Assembly: GCA_021736285.1 (NCBI GenBank)
Contig: JAIPGE010000072.1
Location: 1-7,117 of the forward strand
Direction: 5' to 3'
Length of the DNA: 7,117 nt
Source of the DNA: Candidatus Izemoplasma sp.
Lineage (GTDB): Bacteria; Bacillota_I; Bacilli_A; Izemoplasmatales; Izemoplasmataceae
Shown here: in pieces, positions 1 through 6,222 of the stretch
Numbering within the stretch: the stretch's first letter is position 1
Layout of the letters: each line of letters opens with the position of its first letter
Notes under the pieces: generated by a model
Databases searched by the model: none
Told to the model about the DNA's origin: nothing
Seen by the model: the letters and a program-made list of their open reading frames with translations, nothing else
Program-made: the position numbers and the translations under genes

Positions 1-1097
1 AGATTTTCAAATGGTGCAAAGATAGCACTTCTTGCACCAACAACAACTTGTACTTCGTGTCGTCTAATTTTTCGCCATTCATCATATTTTTCACCAATGC
101 TTAAATGACTATGCAATACCGCAACATTTTCTTTAAATCGGCCTCTAAATCGAGAAATCATCATTGGTGTTAAACTAATCTCAGGGACAAGTAATATGGC
201 ATCTAATCCATCATTAACCACATCTTCGATGACATTGAGATAAATCTCTGTCTTACCACTACCAGTAACACCATGTAGTAAAAAGACATCATATTGATGA
301 CGTTTATCAGTGATTGCTTGATAAGCTGTTTGTTGTGCAGAATGTAGTGTAATATCTTTATCTAATGGTTTGGTAATGGTTTCAATGTCACGATAAAATT
401 CGATTGCTTCAATCTGAATAATGTTTTTATCTTGTAATGATTTAATCGTTGAATAAGCCGCCTTTGTGTCATCCATCACTTCTTTTTTTAATGACCGACC
501 ATGTGTTTTTAAATAATCAATAACAGCTTGTTGTTTGCTACCACGTACAGGGATATCATCTGTTATCAATATCAGATAATCAATAAACTGTTTGGTGTTT
601 TTTTGAGTAATTTTTGTTTCAATGCGTAAGGCACCTGATTTAACCAACCGTTTAACCGTTGATTGTAATGTTTCATCAACTTGAGATAATTTAATCACTT
701 GTTGGTTCTTAAAAAATTGTTTGATGGTTTCTGGTAATGCACTTAAATCCTCACAATACAAACGTTTTGTATAATTTGATTTTAATGCGCTTGGCAACAT
801 TGCTTGTAGATTGCTAACTAAAGGACTAATATTTTGATAAGACAATGTTTGAGCTAAACGGATTAATTCTGGTGTTAAACTAGGCAGAAGATCAACAATA
901 CGTTTGATTGGTTTTAACTTATCAAAGGTTGATTGCGATTTTATATCCAGCACATACGCCATAACATTACGGTTTCCAAAGGGGACAATAACACGCATCC
1001 CAACTTCAATCACATCTTCAAAAAGCGTTGGGACAAGGTAATCATATGTTTGATCAACCTGATGGACTTTGATATCAACTACAACACTTACAACCAT
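1..1097 (-). CDS. priA: Primosomal protein N' (replication restart helicase PriA), C-terminal part outside window
   Basis: PriA is a superfamily 2 DNA helicase that recognises stalled or collapsed replication forks and starts reloading of the replicative helicase. About 365 N-terminal residues are visible; family members usually have 730-800, so roughly half is cut off by the left edge. The N-terminus has the 3'-DNA-binding-domain pattern YDYLVP followed by RVIVPFGNR (within residues 18-45). A winged-helix and linker region follows, then helicase lobe 1 with Walker A GVTGSGKT (about 276-283, catalytic Lys282), LVPEISLTP (about 303-311) and VVVGARSAIFAPF (about 351-363). The window ends just before the expected DEEH Walker B box. 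There are two tandem ATGs (1100 and 1097); the GGAGG at 1105-1109 lies 4 and 7 nt away respectively, so 1097 is preferred, but 1100 is possible. It is the second gene of an operon with the HAD phosphatase. I see no frameshift in the visible part. Confidence 0.95.
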   Translation of the reverse strand, partial: MVVSVVVDIKVHQVDQTYDYLVPTLFEDVIEVGMRVIVPFGNRNVMAYVLDIKSQSTFDKLKPIKRIVDLLPSLTPELIRLAQTLSYQNISPLVSNLQAMLPSALKSNYTKRLYCEDLSALPETIKQFFKNQQVIKLSQVDETLQSTVKRLVKSGALRIETKITQKNTKQFIDYLILITDDIPVRGSKQQAVIDYLKTHGRSLKKEVMDDTKAAYSTIKSLQDKNIIQIEAIEFYRDIETITKPLDKDITLHSAQQTAYQAITDKRHQYDVFLLHGVTGSGKTEIYLNVIEDVVNDGLDAILLVPEISLTPMMISRFRGRFKENVAVLHSHLSIGEKYDEWRKIRRHEVQVVVGARSAIFAPFEN

Positions 1098-1101
1098 CAT
1101 C

Positions 1102-1109
1102 TCACCTCC
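1102..1109 (-). promoter_or_regulatory. Ribosome binding site of priA
   Basis: Read on the minus strand this is GGAGGTGA, a near-perfect Shine-Dalgarno sequence. It sits in the short gap between the HAD stop codon and priA and decides between two adjacent ATGs. The one at 1097 has a 7-nt spacer from GGAGG, and the one at 1100 only 4 nt. Confidence 0.85.
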
Positions 1110-1117
1110 GTATCTTT

Positions 1118-1897
1118 TTAAATTAATTTATAATGTATTAATGCGTTATACACACCGTCATCTTCAATATCATCGGTGATAAATCGAGCATGTTTTTTAG
1201 CGTTTTCTGACCCATTCCCCATTGCGATACTATTGGGGATATAATCAAGCATTTCAATATCATTTTCACCATCACCAATTGCGTAGGCATATTCTTTTGA
1301 AATATTTAGAATATCCAATATCTTTTTAATTCCTTCTTTTTTACTCATCCCTTTAGAAAGCACATCAAACCCATCACCTAACCATGGCACGACATTCAAA
1401 CTATTGAGATTAGTGATGTACTGACAGTGATTCTTTCTTTCACAAAAGGCCCACATTTGATAAATGTCATGATGTTTATAAAAGTCGGGATCAACTTTTG
1501 GAATATTCATACTCACGAGTTCAAAGGCTCGTTTTCCTTTTTCATCAACAATATTTAACGTTTCGTTATGTTCACCCAAAAAGCCATATTTCAAATTGTT
1601 TTGCTCAAATAGTGTAACGACTTTTCGAACTTCTTCCTTTGTTAATGGGTTGGTAAAAATGGTATCACCGTCTTTCATAATAATCTGACCATTAATTAAA
1701 ATATATATGTCGATAAACGGCTTAATTTCTTCAATAATATGTAACATATAATACGCTCGTCCAGTTGCGATTGCAATCTCTATGTTGGGGGTATTATGTA
1801 ATTTTTTTAACGCTTTTATTGTGCTTTTGGGAATCGATTTTGTATTTGGATTATAGAGTGTTCGATCGATATCAAAAAAGATTATTTTTTTATTCAT
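1118..1897 (-). CDS. Cof-type HAD-IIB family hydrolase (probable sugar- or nucleotide-phosphate phosphatase)
   Basis: This is a complete 259-residue protein of the haloacid dehalogenase superfamily, Cof/IIB subfamily (typical length 250-290): soluble Mg-dependent phosphatases acting on small phosphorylated metabolites. Motif I is DIDRT (Asp9 nucleophile, Asp11 acid/base). Motif II is the Thr of ATGR (Thr45). Motif III is probably Lys186 in GMSKKEGI. Motif IV is GDGEND (Asp209, Asp213). The region between motifs II and III (about 85-180) is the C2 cap that sets substrate specificity, so the substrate cannot be named. Position 12 is Arg where the family normally has Gly (DxDGT). No signal peptide or membrane segment is present. 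The start at 1897 is supported by AGGTGA 6 nt upstream and an extended -10 promoter directly before it. It is followed by priA after 17-20 nt, so the two are probably cotranscribed. A relationship to B. subtilis YkrA is a guess. Confidence 0.93.
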   Translation of the reverse strand: MNKKIIFFDIDRTLYNPNTKSIPKSTIKALKKLHNTPNIEIAIATGRAYYMLHIIEEIKPFIDIYILINGQIIMKDGDTIFTNPLTKEEVRKVVTLFEQNNLKYGFLGEHNETLNIVDEKGKRAFELVSMNIPKVDPDFYKHHDIYQMWAFCERKNHCQYITNLNSLNVVPWLGDGFDVLSKGMSKKEGIKKILDILNISKEYAYAIGDGENDIEMLDYIPNSIAMGNGSENAKKHARFITDDIEDDGVYNALIHYKLI

Positions 1898-1903
1898 ACA
1901 GAA

Positions 1904-1909
1904 TCACCT
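1904..1909 (-). promoter_or_regulatory. Ribosome binding site of the HAD gene, at the predicted 5' end of the mRNA
   Basis: AGGTGA on the minus strand lies 6 nt before the ATG at 1897. It supports that start, and it lies at or immediately after the predicted transcription start. Confidence 0.7.
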
Positions 1910-1915
1910 AGATGT

Positions 1916-1945
1916 ATTATAACACGTTGCCTTGATTTGTCACAA
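1916..1945 (-). promoter_or_regulatory. Sigma-A type promoter of the HAD-priA operon, extended -10
   Basis: On the minus strand there is a consensus -10 TATAAT (1921 down to 1916) preceded directly by TGT, giving an extended -10. The -35 is TTGTGA (1945 down to 1940), with an 18-nt spacer. An A-rich stretch upstream (about 1950-1985) could act as an UP element. The predicted transcription start is near 1909, which would leave only about 12 nt of leader with AGGTGA at its very 5' end. The -35 overlaps TTGTGACAA, a small palindrome shared in its core with the rnjA promoter. Confidence 0.75.
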
Positions 1946-2019
1946 TCTATCTAAATGAAAATGTTTGTTTTTCTTTTTTTTATCTGTAACTTGTTTAAGT
2001 TTCTTTTTTATAGGTTATA

Positions 2020-2028
2020 TGATATGAT
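2020..2028 (+). promoter_or_regulatory. Extended -10 element of the rnjA promoter
   Basis: TGATATGAT is an extended -10 (TGN followed by TATGAT, 5 of 6 to consensus). The -35 region at the proper distance (about 1999-2006) is only T-rich, which is typical of promoters relying on TGN. An overlapping TATGAT at 2018-2023 is an alternative -10. Predicted transcription starts near 2035, giving a leader of about 50 nt. The T-rich tract at about 1965-1983 lies between the two divergent promoters. Confidence 0.6.
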
Positions 2029-2042
2029 ATATGTGACATATA
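2028..2042. repeat. 15-bp palindrome at the predicted rnjA transcription start (possible operator)
   Basis: TATATGTGACATATA consists of two perfect 7-bp arms around one central G. It starts within the predicted -10 and spans the predicted start site, a position where a bound protein would block transcription. The core TGTGACA recurs on the opposite strand in the -35 of the HAD promoter (1938-1944). No regulator is encoded in the window, and an AT-rich palindrome of this size can arise by chance. Confidence 0.35.
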
Positions 2043-2071
2043 AAATGTAAATATATATGAAAATAAAAAAT

Positions 2072-2080
2072 GAAAGGAGG
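2072..2080 (+). promoter_or_regulatory. Ribosome binding site of rnjA
   Basis: GAAAGGAGG, a full-strength Shine-Dalgarno sequence, lies 5 nt before the ATG at 2086 and fixes that start. Confidence 0.9.
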
Positions 2081-2085
2081 CTATC

Positions 2086-3774
2086 ATGAAGCAAAGCGAA
2101 ACAGGTCTAAAAAACCATGAAGTGGGCGTATTTGCCTTAGGTGGACTTGGTGAAGTTGGAAAGAATATGTATTGTGTTGAATTCCAAGATGAGCTTATTG
2201 TTATCGATTCAGGTGTTTTATTTCCGGATGATTACCTACTTGGTATCGATTATGTCATCAACGACTACACGTATTTATTTGAAAATCAAGACAAAATCAA
2301 GGCACTAATTATCACCCATGGTCACGAAGATCACATTGGTGGCATTACATATCTCTTAAGACAAGTTAAAATCCCAAAAATCTATGCCAGTGGTATGGCT
2401 GTTGGCTTGATAAAAAATAAACTTCAAAAACATCGCGGGTTTCGATCAACTCTCATTGAATATCAGGAACATGAAACCATTGTATTTGGTAAATTAAGTG
2501 TTAGTTTTTATCGAACCAATCACAGTATTCCCGATTCATTTGGTGTGGTTGTTCATACCCCTCAAGGAAGTGTTGTCCATTCAGGTGACTTCAAATTCGA
2601 TTTCACACCAACTGGACCAGATGCCAATTATCAAAAAATGGCTGAATTAGGCAAGGAAGGCGTTTTATGTCTACTAAGTGATTCAACCAACTCAGAATTT
2701 CCAGCGTTTACAAAAAGTGAAACAACGGTTTCTGAGAATCTTAAGGATATTTTTACCAAAATCGATGGACGCGTTATTATTGCGACGTTCGCATCGAATG
2801 TGCATCGTGTGCAACAAATCATTGAAGCAAGTCTTGCGACCAATCGTAAAATTGCCTTATATGGCCGTAGTATGTTAAGAACAGTTGAAGTCGGAAAAGA
2901 TATGGGGTATATTAACGCTCCCCAAAATATGTTTGTTGATTCACATCGAATAAGCAAGAAAGACAGCCGACGTTTAACGATTATTTGTACAGGAAGTCAA
3001 GGTGAACCTTTTGCCGCGTTAAGCCGAATTGCAGCTGGAACGCATCGCCAAATTAAAATTAAAGAAGGCGATACCGTTATTTTTAGTAGTTCAGCAATCC
3101 CCGGTAATCAAATAAGTATTTATAAGACAATCAATCAACTCTTTAGACGCGGTTCGAATGTCATTACAAACTCACCATTAACAGATACCCATGCGAGCGG
3201 TCATGCTGGTCGTGAAGAACAAAAGTTATTATTGAAACTCTTACGTCCTAAATACTTTATGCCAATTCATGGCGAGTATCGAATGTTAAAGATTCATGCC
3301 CAAACGGCATTGAGTACTGGCGTTAAAAAAGGCAATGAATTTGTCCTTGACAACGGACAAGTCCTCGCCTTAACAAGTAACAGTGCACGTATTAGTGGTG
3401 CCGTCCAAGCCGACAATATATACATTGATGGTGGTGGCATCGGAAATATTGGCAATGTGGTTATAAGAGACCGTAATATGCTCAGTAAAGACGGACTACT
3501 CAGTGCGATAATTACCATCAACAAAGACAATAATACACTCATCGGTAATCCTGCCATCATTTCTCGTGGCTTTATCTATATGAGAGACAATAGTGACATG
3601 ACCCATGAAATGAGCAATCTCATCAAAACTGAAATCACCAAAAAATTAGCACGTACAAAAGAACTCAATGTTAATGTTATTAAACGACATATGAGTAAAG
3701 TTTTAAACAATTACATTCACAACAAAACAGAGCGTAGCCCAATGGTAATGCCTGTTGTTATGTTAACTAACTAA
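2086..3774 (+). CDS. rnjA: Ribonuclease J (RNase J1 type)
   Basis: RNase J is a zinc-dependent metallo-beta-lactamase/beta-CASP ribonuclease with 5'-3' exonuclease and endonuclease activity. It is central to mRNA decay and to rRNA and small-RNA maturation in Gram-positive bacteria. The 562-residue length matches the family (about 555). Zinc and catalytic residues are all present: THGHEDH (His78, His80, Asp82, His83), His146 in NHSIPD, Asp168 in HSGDFK, and His395 in PIHGEYRM. The beta-CASP domain (about 210-345) includes TFASNVHR and CTGSQGEP. SGHAG (371-375) is the RNase J motif that contacts the RNA phosphate. The C-terminal domain (about 450-555) contains ISRGFIYMRD. Much of the protein closely resembles B. 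subtilis RNase J1 as I recall it, hence the symbol; a single-copy RNase J is equally compatible. The gene stands alone between a divergent promoter and a terminator. Confidence 0.96.
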   Translation: MKQSETGLKNHEVGVFALGGLGEVGKNMYCVEFQDELIVIDSGVLFPDDYLLGIDYVINDYTYLFENQDKIKALIITHGHEDHIGGITYLLRQVKIPKIYASGMAVGLIKNKLQKHRGFRSTLIEYQEHETIVFGKLSVSFYRTNHSIPDSFGVVVHTPQGSVVHSGDFKFDFTPTGPDANYQKMAELGKEGVLCLLSDSTNSEFPAFTKSETTVSENLKDIFTKIDGRVIIATFASNVHRVQQIIEASLATNRKIALYGRSMLRTVEVGKDMGYINAPQNMFVDSHRISKKDSRRLTIICTGSQGEPFAALSRIAAGTHRQIKIKEGDTVIFSSSAIPGNQISIYKTINQLFRRGSNVITNSPLTDTHASGHAGREEQKLLLKLLRPKYFMPIHGEYRMLKIHAQTALSTGVKKGNEFVLDNGQVLALTSNSARISGAVQADNIYIDGGGIGNIGNVVIRDRNMLSKDGLLSAIITINKDNNTLIGNPAIISRGFIYMRDNSDMTHEMSNLIKTEITKKLARTKELNVNVIKRHMSKVLNNYIHNKTERSPMVMPVVMLTN

Positions 3775-3837
3775 GTAAAAAAACCTGTAAAGAACGAAAT
3801 CATTTAAGATTTCTCCCCTTTACAGGTTTTCTTTTTT
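3775..3837. terminator. Bidirectional intrinsic terminator between rnjA and kamE
   Basis: Two perfect 13-bp arms (AAAACCTGTAAAG at 3780-3792 and its complement at 3818-3830) enclose a second, nested 6-bp stem (GAAATC 3796-3801 with GATTTC 3808-3813) across small internal loops. On the plus strand the stem is followed by TTTTCTTTTTT, terminating rnjA. On the minus strand it runs into seven Ts (GGTTTTTTTAC), so it can also terminate the convergent kam operon. It begins directly after the rnjA stop codon. Confidence 0.9.
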
Positions 3838-3852
3838 ACATTTGATGGAAAG

Positions 3853-3892
3853 CACAAACGATGATGGGATAATAGTCCTCTCATCGTTTGTG
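3853..3892. repeat. 12-bp perfect inverted repeat overlapping the kamE stop codon
   Basis: CACAAACGATGA at 3853-3864 and its exact complement at 3881-3892 are separated by 16 nt. In the kamE transcript the 5' arm is formed by the last coding triplets and the UGA stop. The sequence after the 3' arm (CTTTCC) is a poor U-tract, so this is not a convincing terminator by itself. It may be a degraded terminator or a 3'-end structure protecting the mRNA. The stronger terminator at 3775-3837 lies just beyond it. Confidence 0.7.
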
Positions 3893-4660
3893 TTGTTTAA
3901 TCAATGTTTCAACAAAATAACTGGCCACATCATTCGCATATTTTTTAGGTCCAAACCCAGCATCAAAACCAAGTTCTTTTGCAAGTTTATGACTAATTCG
4001 TGGGCCTCCAACGATAACTAGAAAATCTTCACGTAAGTTTTCAGCTTCTAAGAGTTCGATGAATTCCACCAAGTTTTTAATATGAACATCTTTTTGTGTG
4101 ACGGTTTGACTGACTAGAATAACATCAGCTTGTAATTCTGTTGCCCGTTTAATTAACGTGTTGTTGTCAACTTGGCTTCCTAGATTGTACGCATCAATAT
4201 GCTCATAACGCTCTAATCCATAGTGTCCGGCAAACCCCTTCATATTCATGATTGCATCAATCCCAACCGTATGAGCATCTGTCCCTGTTGATGCCCCAAC
4301 AACCACCAAATGACGGTTAAAATGATCAAGAATCAATTGGTCGATATCTTGCATCGTTAGACTAGTGTGTTCTGCCTTTTCAACACGAATTTGTGTGAGA
4401 TCGACACTTGCGTTTGTTTCGCCATAAACCACATAATAGGTAAATGCTGGCGACAGTGTTTCACTGGCCACAACTAAGGGATTATCTAGTCCCATCTTTT
4501 GTGCCATCTGTTTGGCAGCTTCTTCACCTAATTCATCATTGGATAACGGTAACGTAAAACTCAATTGTACTTTGCCATCATTGATGGTATCTCCATAAGG
4601 TTTTAAACGTGTGACATCTAATGTTTTGTCAAAGTTTTTATCACTCATATCATAGCCCAT
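3881..4660 (-). CDS. kamE: Lysine 5,6-aminomutase, small (beta) subunit, cobalamin-binding
   Basis: KamE is the B12-binding subunit of D-lysine (or L-beta-lysine) 5,6-aminomutase, an adenosylcobalamin- and PLP-dependent radical enzyme of anaerobic lysine fermentation. The N-terminal part (about 15-110) has the family's KPYGDTINDGKVQLSF segment. The Rossmann-type cobalamin domain starts near 118 and carries DAHTVGID with His130, the base-off/His-on cobalt ligand. Lys141 follows 11 residues later and corresponds to the PLP Schiff-base lysine; the Clostridium sticklandii residues, as I recall them, are His133 and Lys144, with the same spacing. VGGPRIS and GFDAGFGP complete the domain. At 259 residues the length is normal. 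The ATG at 4660 overlaps the last base of the kamD stop codon and has AAGGAGG 7 nt upstream; Met5 is a less likely start. It ends in UGA inside an inverted repeat. The related ornithine aminomutase OraE is a much longer fused protein, so KamE fits better. Confidence 0.95.
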   Translation of the reverse strand: MGYDMSDKNFDKTLDVTRLKPYGDTINDGKVQLSFTLPLSNDELGEEAAKQMAQKMGLDNPLVVASETLSPAFTYYVVYGETNASVDLTQIRVEKAEHTSLTMQDIDQLILDHFNRHLVVVGASTGTDAHTVGIDAIMNMKGFAGHYGLERYEHIDAYNLGSQVDNNTLIKRATELQADVILVSQTVTQKDVHIKNLVEFIELLEAENLREDFLVIVGGPRISHKLAKELGFDAGFGPKKYANDVASYFVETLIKQHKR

Positions 4661-6222
4661 TATCGTTCCTCCTTCAGTGATGCAATCATCTGATCTAAAA
4701 TAGGATTAACATAATCATCTGCTTTTAGGATAACTCCGGGTAATCCTTTGCCACCATCTCGGGAACGTTTAATACCGGCAAAGGTCCCTTTTTCAATGGC
4801 TGTAAATAGCGTTTTATCTTTAATTTCTTTTAATAACATTGTCGCTTCTGTCAACACATGTTTGGCCCGATTTTGGATAATGCCATCGGTTTTGAATGTC
4901 ATCTCATCAAAAAGATTTTTCATGTTGTTTTCGATATACTTAGCATTTTCAATTGCCAAATAGCGATCACTCATAAATGGTGTATGTACCGCTTCTGTTA
5001 GCATCCCTAGTAAATGAATCCGTTGCCGTGTTGCGCTGGTTACAACATTAAATAGCGTATTTTGAGCATACCCTTTAAATATGTTACCTGTCATATATTT
5101 CGTAGGTGGCATGTATTTTAATGGCGCATCCGGAAAGATTTCGCGAGCCATTTCTGCTTGTGCGAGTTCATACAAAAACCCATTTTCAAGTTCTGGATCC
5201 ATTTCGAAAGCATGTCCCAATCCTTGTAATGATGATTTCATCTGCGCTTTCAGAGCAAATTGTTCATTAATAAACTGGCTTGCAAGAACAGTATGTGCTT
5301 CTTCATACGCATCACTCGTTGTTAAATAATTATCTTCACCTGTATTAATGATAATCCCTGCATAGGCATGAATCACACGACTAAAATATTGATCTATGAG
5401 TGTCCGCTTGATATTAATATCCCGGAATAACACACCATAAAGCGAATCGTTCAGCATCATATCAAGACGTTCCATTGCGCCCATTGCGGCAATTTCAGGC
5501 ATACATAAACCACTCGCATAATTAACGAGCATAATATATTTATTTAATTCTTCACCGACGTCGTCCAATGCCTCACGCATAATCTTAAAATTTTCTTGAG
5601 TGGCATATGTTCCCCCAAACCCTTCAGTAGTCGGGCCATAAGGAACATAATCTAATAATGATTGTCCAGTTGTGCGTATCACCGCAATCACATCCGCACC
5701 ATTTCTTGCGGCGGCTTGTGCTTGCGTAACATCTTCATAAATATTACCTGTCGCAACAATCACATATAAAAGCGGACGGTTTTTATCTTGTAGTGCATTG
5801 ATTTTTGTTTCTCTTTTGCTTCGCATCTCTTTTATTATATTTAAAGATGTATCTATATAAGGATGTAACAGCGGTAAAATTTCATCATCATTAACGAGTT
5901 CAACGCGATGTAATCGAATGAGTCCTTGTTCAATATCACGTGAAATTTTATGCGGAGATGCACCGGTTAATTTTACCAAACTTGCCATATATCGACTAAT
6001 CCCTTTTGATAAGTCTCCATGTTTTTGAACATAATCAACAACAATATTGGGATAAGGGATATCGATATCATTTACCCCATCAATTCCTAACAGACGACAC
6101 ACGGTACGTTCAACACTTACCGTCGTATAGTTCTCGATAAAATCTTGGGTATCTTGTGCGATTATTTCGGCATATTGTCTTGCTTTTTCGATGTTGTCTT
6201 GGGATAGGTTTAATTTATTCAT
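4660..6222 (-). CDS. kamD: Lysine 5,6-aminomutase, large (alpha) subunit
   Basis: KamD is the catalytic TIM-barrel subunit that pairs with KamE. Together they move the terminal amino group of D-lysine or L-beta-lysine from C6 to C5 by a radical mechanism using adenosylcobalamin and PLP. The protein is complete at 520 residues, the usual size. Characteristic segments include ATGNIYEDVTQAQAAARNGAD (157-177), the substrate/PLP region YGPTTEGFGGTYATQENF (195-212), NYASG (234-238), and LKYMPPTKYMTGN (368-380). From memory of the C. sticklandii enzyme, Arg184, Ser189, Ser238, Tyr263, Asp298 and Lys370 are active-site residues; Arg183, Ser188, Ser237, Tyr262, Asp297 and Lys369 appear here with a uniform offset of one. 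The start at 6222 overlaps the upstream gene by 8 nt (ATGAATAA) and has GGAGG 6 nt before it. The stop shares one base with the kamE start, so the three genes are translationally coupled. It contains no tryptophan. Confidence 0.95.
   Translation of the reverse strand: MNKLNLSQDNIEKARQYAEIIAQDTQDFIENYTTVSVERTVCRLLGIDGVNDIDIPYPNIVVDYVQKHGDLSKGISRYMASLVKLTGASPHKISRDIEQGLIRLHRVELVNDDEILPLLHPYIDTSLNIIKEMRSKRETKINALQDKNRPLLYVIVATGNIYEDVTQAQAAARNGADVIAVIRTTGQSLLDYVPYGPTTEGFGGTYATQENFKIMREALDDVGEELNKYIMLVNYASGLCMPEIAAMGAMERLDMMLNDSLYGVLFRDINIKRTLIDQYFSRVIHAYAGIIINTGEDNYLTTSDAYEEAHTVLASQFINEQFALKAQMKSSLQGLGHAFEMDPELENGFLYELAQAEMAREIFPDAPLKYMPPTKYMTGNIFKGYAQNTLFNVVTSATRQRIHLLGMLTEAVHTPFMSDRYLAIENAKYIENNMKNLFDEMTFKTDGIIQNRAKHVLTEATMLLKEIKDKTLFTAIEKGTFAGIKRSRDGGKGLPGVILKADDYVNPILDQMIASLKEER
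4668..4674 (-). promoter_or_regulatory. Ribosome binding site of kamE, inside the kamD 3' end
   Basis: AAGGAGG on the minus strand lies within the last kamD codons, 7 nt before the kamE ATG, which itself overlaps the kamD UAA (UAAUG). This arrangement favours termination-reinitiation and matched amounts of the two subunits. Confidence 0.85.

Noticed and set aside
933..1121. 62-codon plus-strand open frame with several His and Asn
   Set aside because: It is antisense to the start of priA and to the HAD stop, with no Shine-Dalgarno or promoter; the minus-strand PriA frame explains this DNA.
1898..2085. Riboswitch or small RNA in the divergent intergenic region
   Set aside because: Both predicted leaders are short (about 12 and 50 nt), and the region is mostly T-rich and AT-rich promoter sequence with no extended conserved RNA structure or terminator-antiterminator pair.
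2631..2957. 108-codon open frame on the minus strand
   Set aside because: It lies wholly inside rnjA on the opposite strand, has no ribosome binding site that I can see, and overlaps a strongly conserved coding region; it is a shadow.
3833..3883. Possible read-through of the kamE UGA as tryptophan (Mollicutes code 4), adding about 16 codons up to a TAA
   Set aside because: The KamE family normally ends at about this length, Trp is encoded by TGG in the HAD, PriA and KamB-like genes, and the extra residues would run through the hairpin with no homology I can recognise. The standard code fits.
4748..5329. Two plus-strand open frames (71 and 82 codons), one slightly hydrophobic
   Set aside because: Both are antisense to kamD, whose frame is intact and conserved across the whole region.
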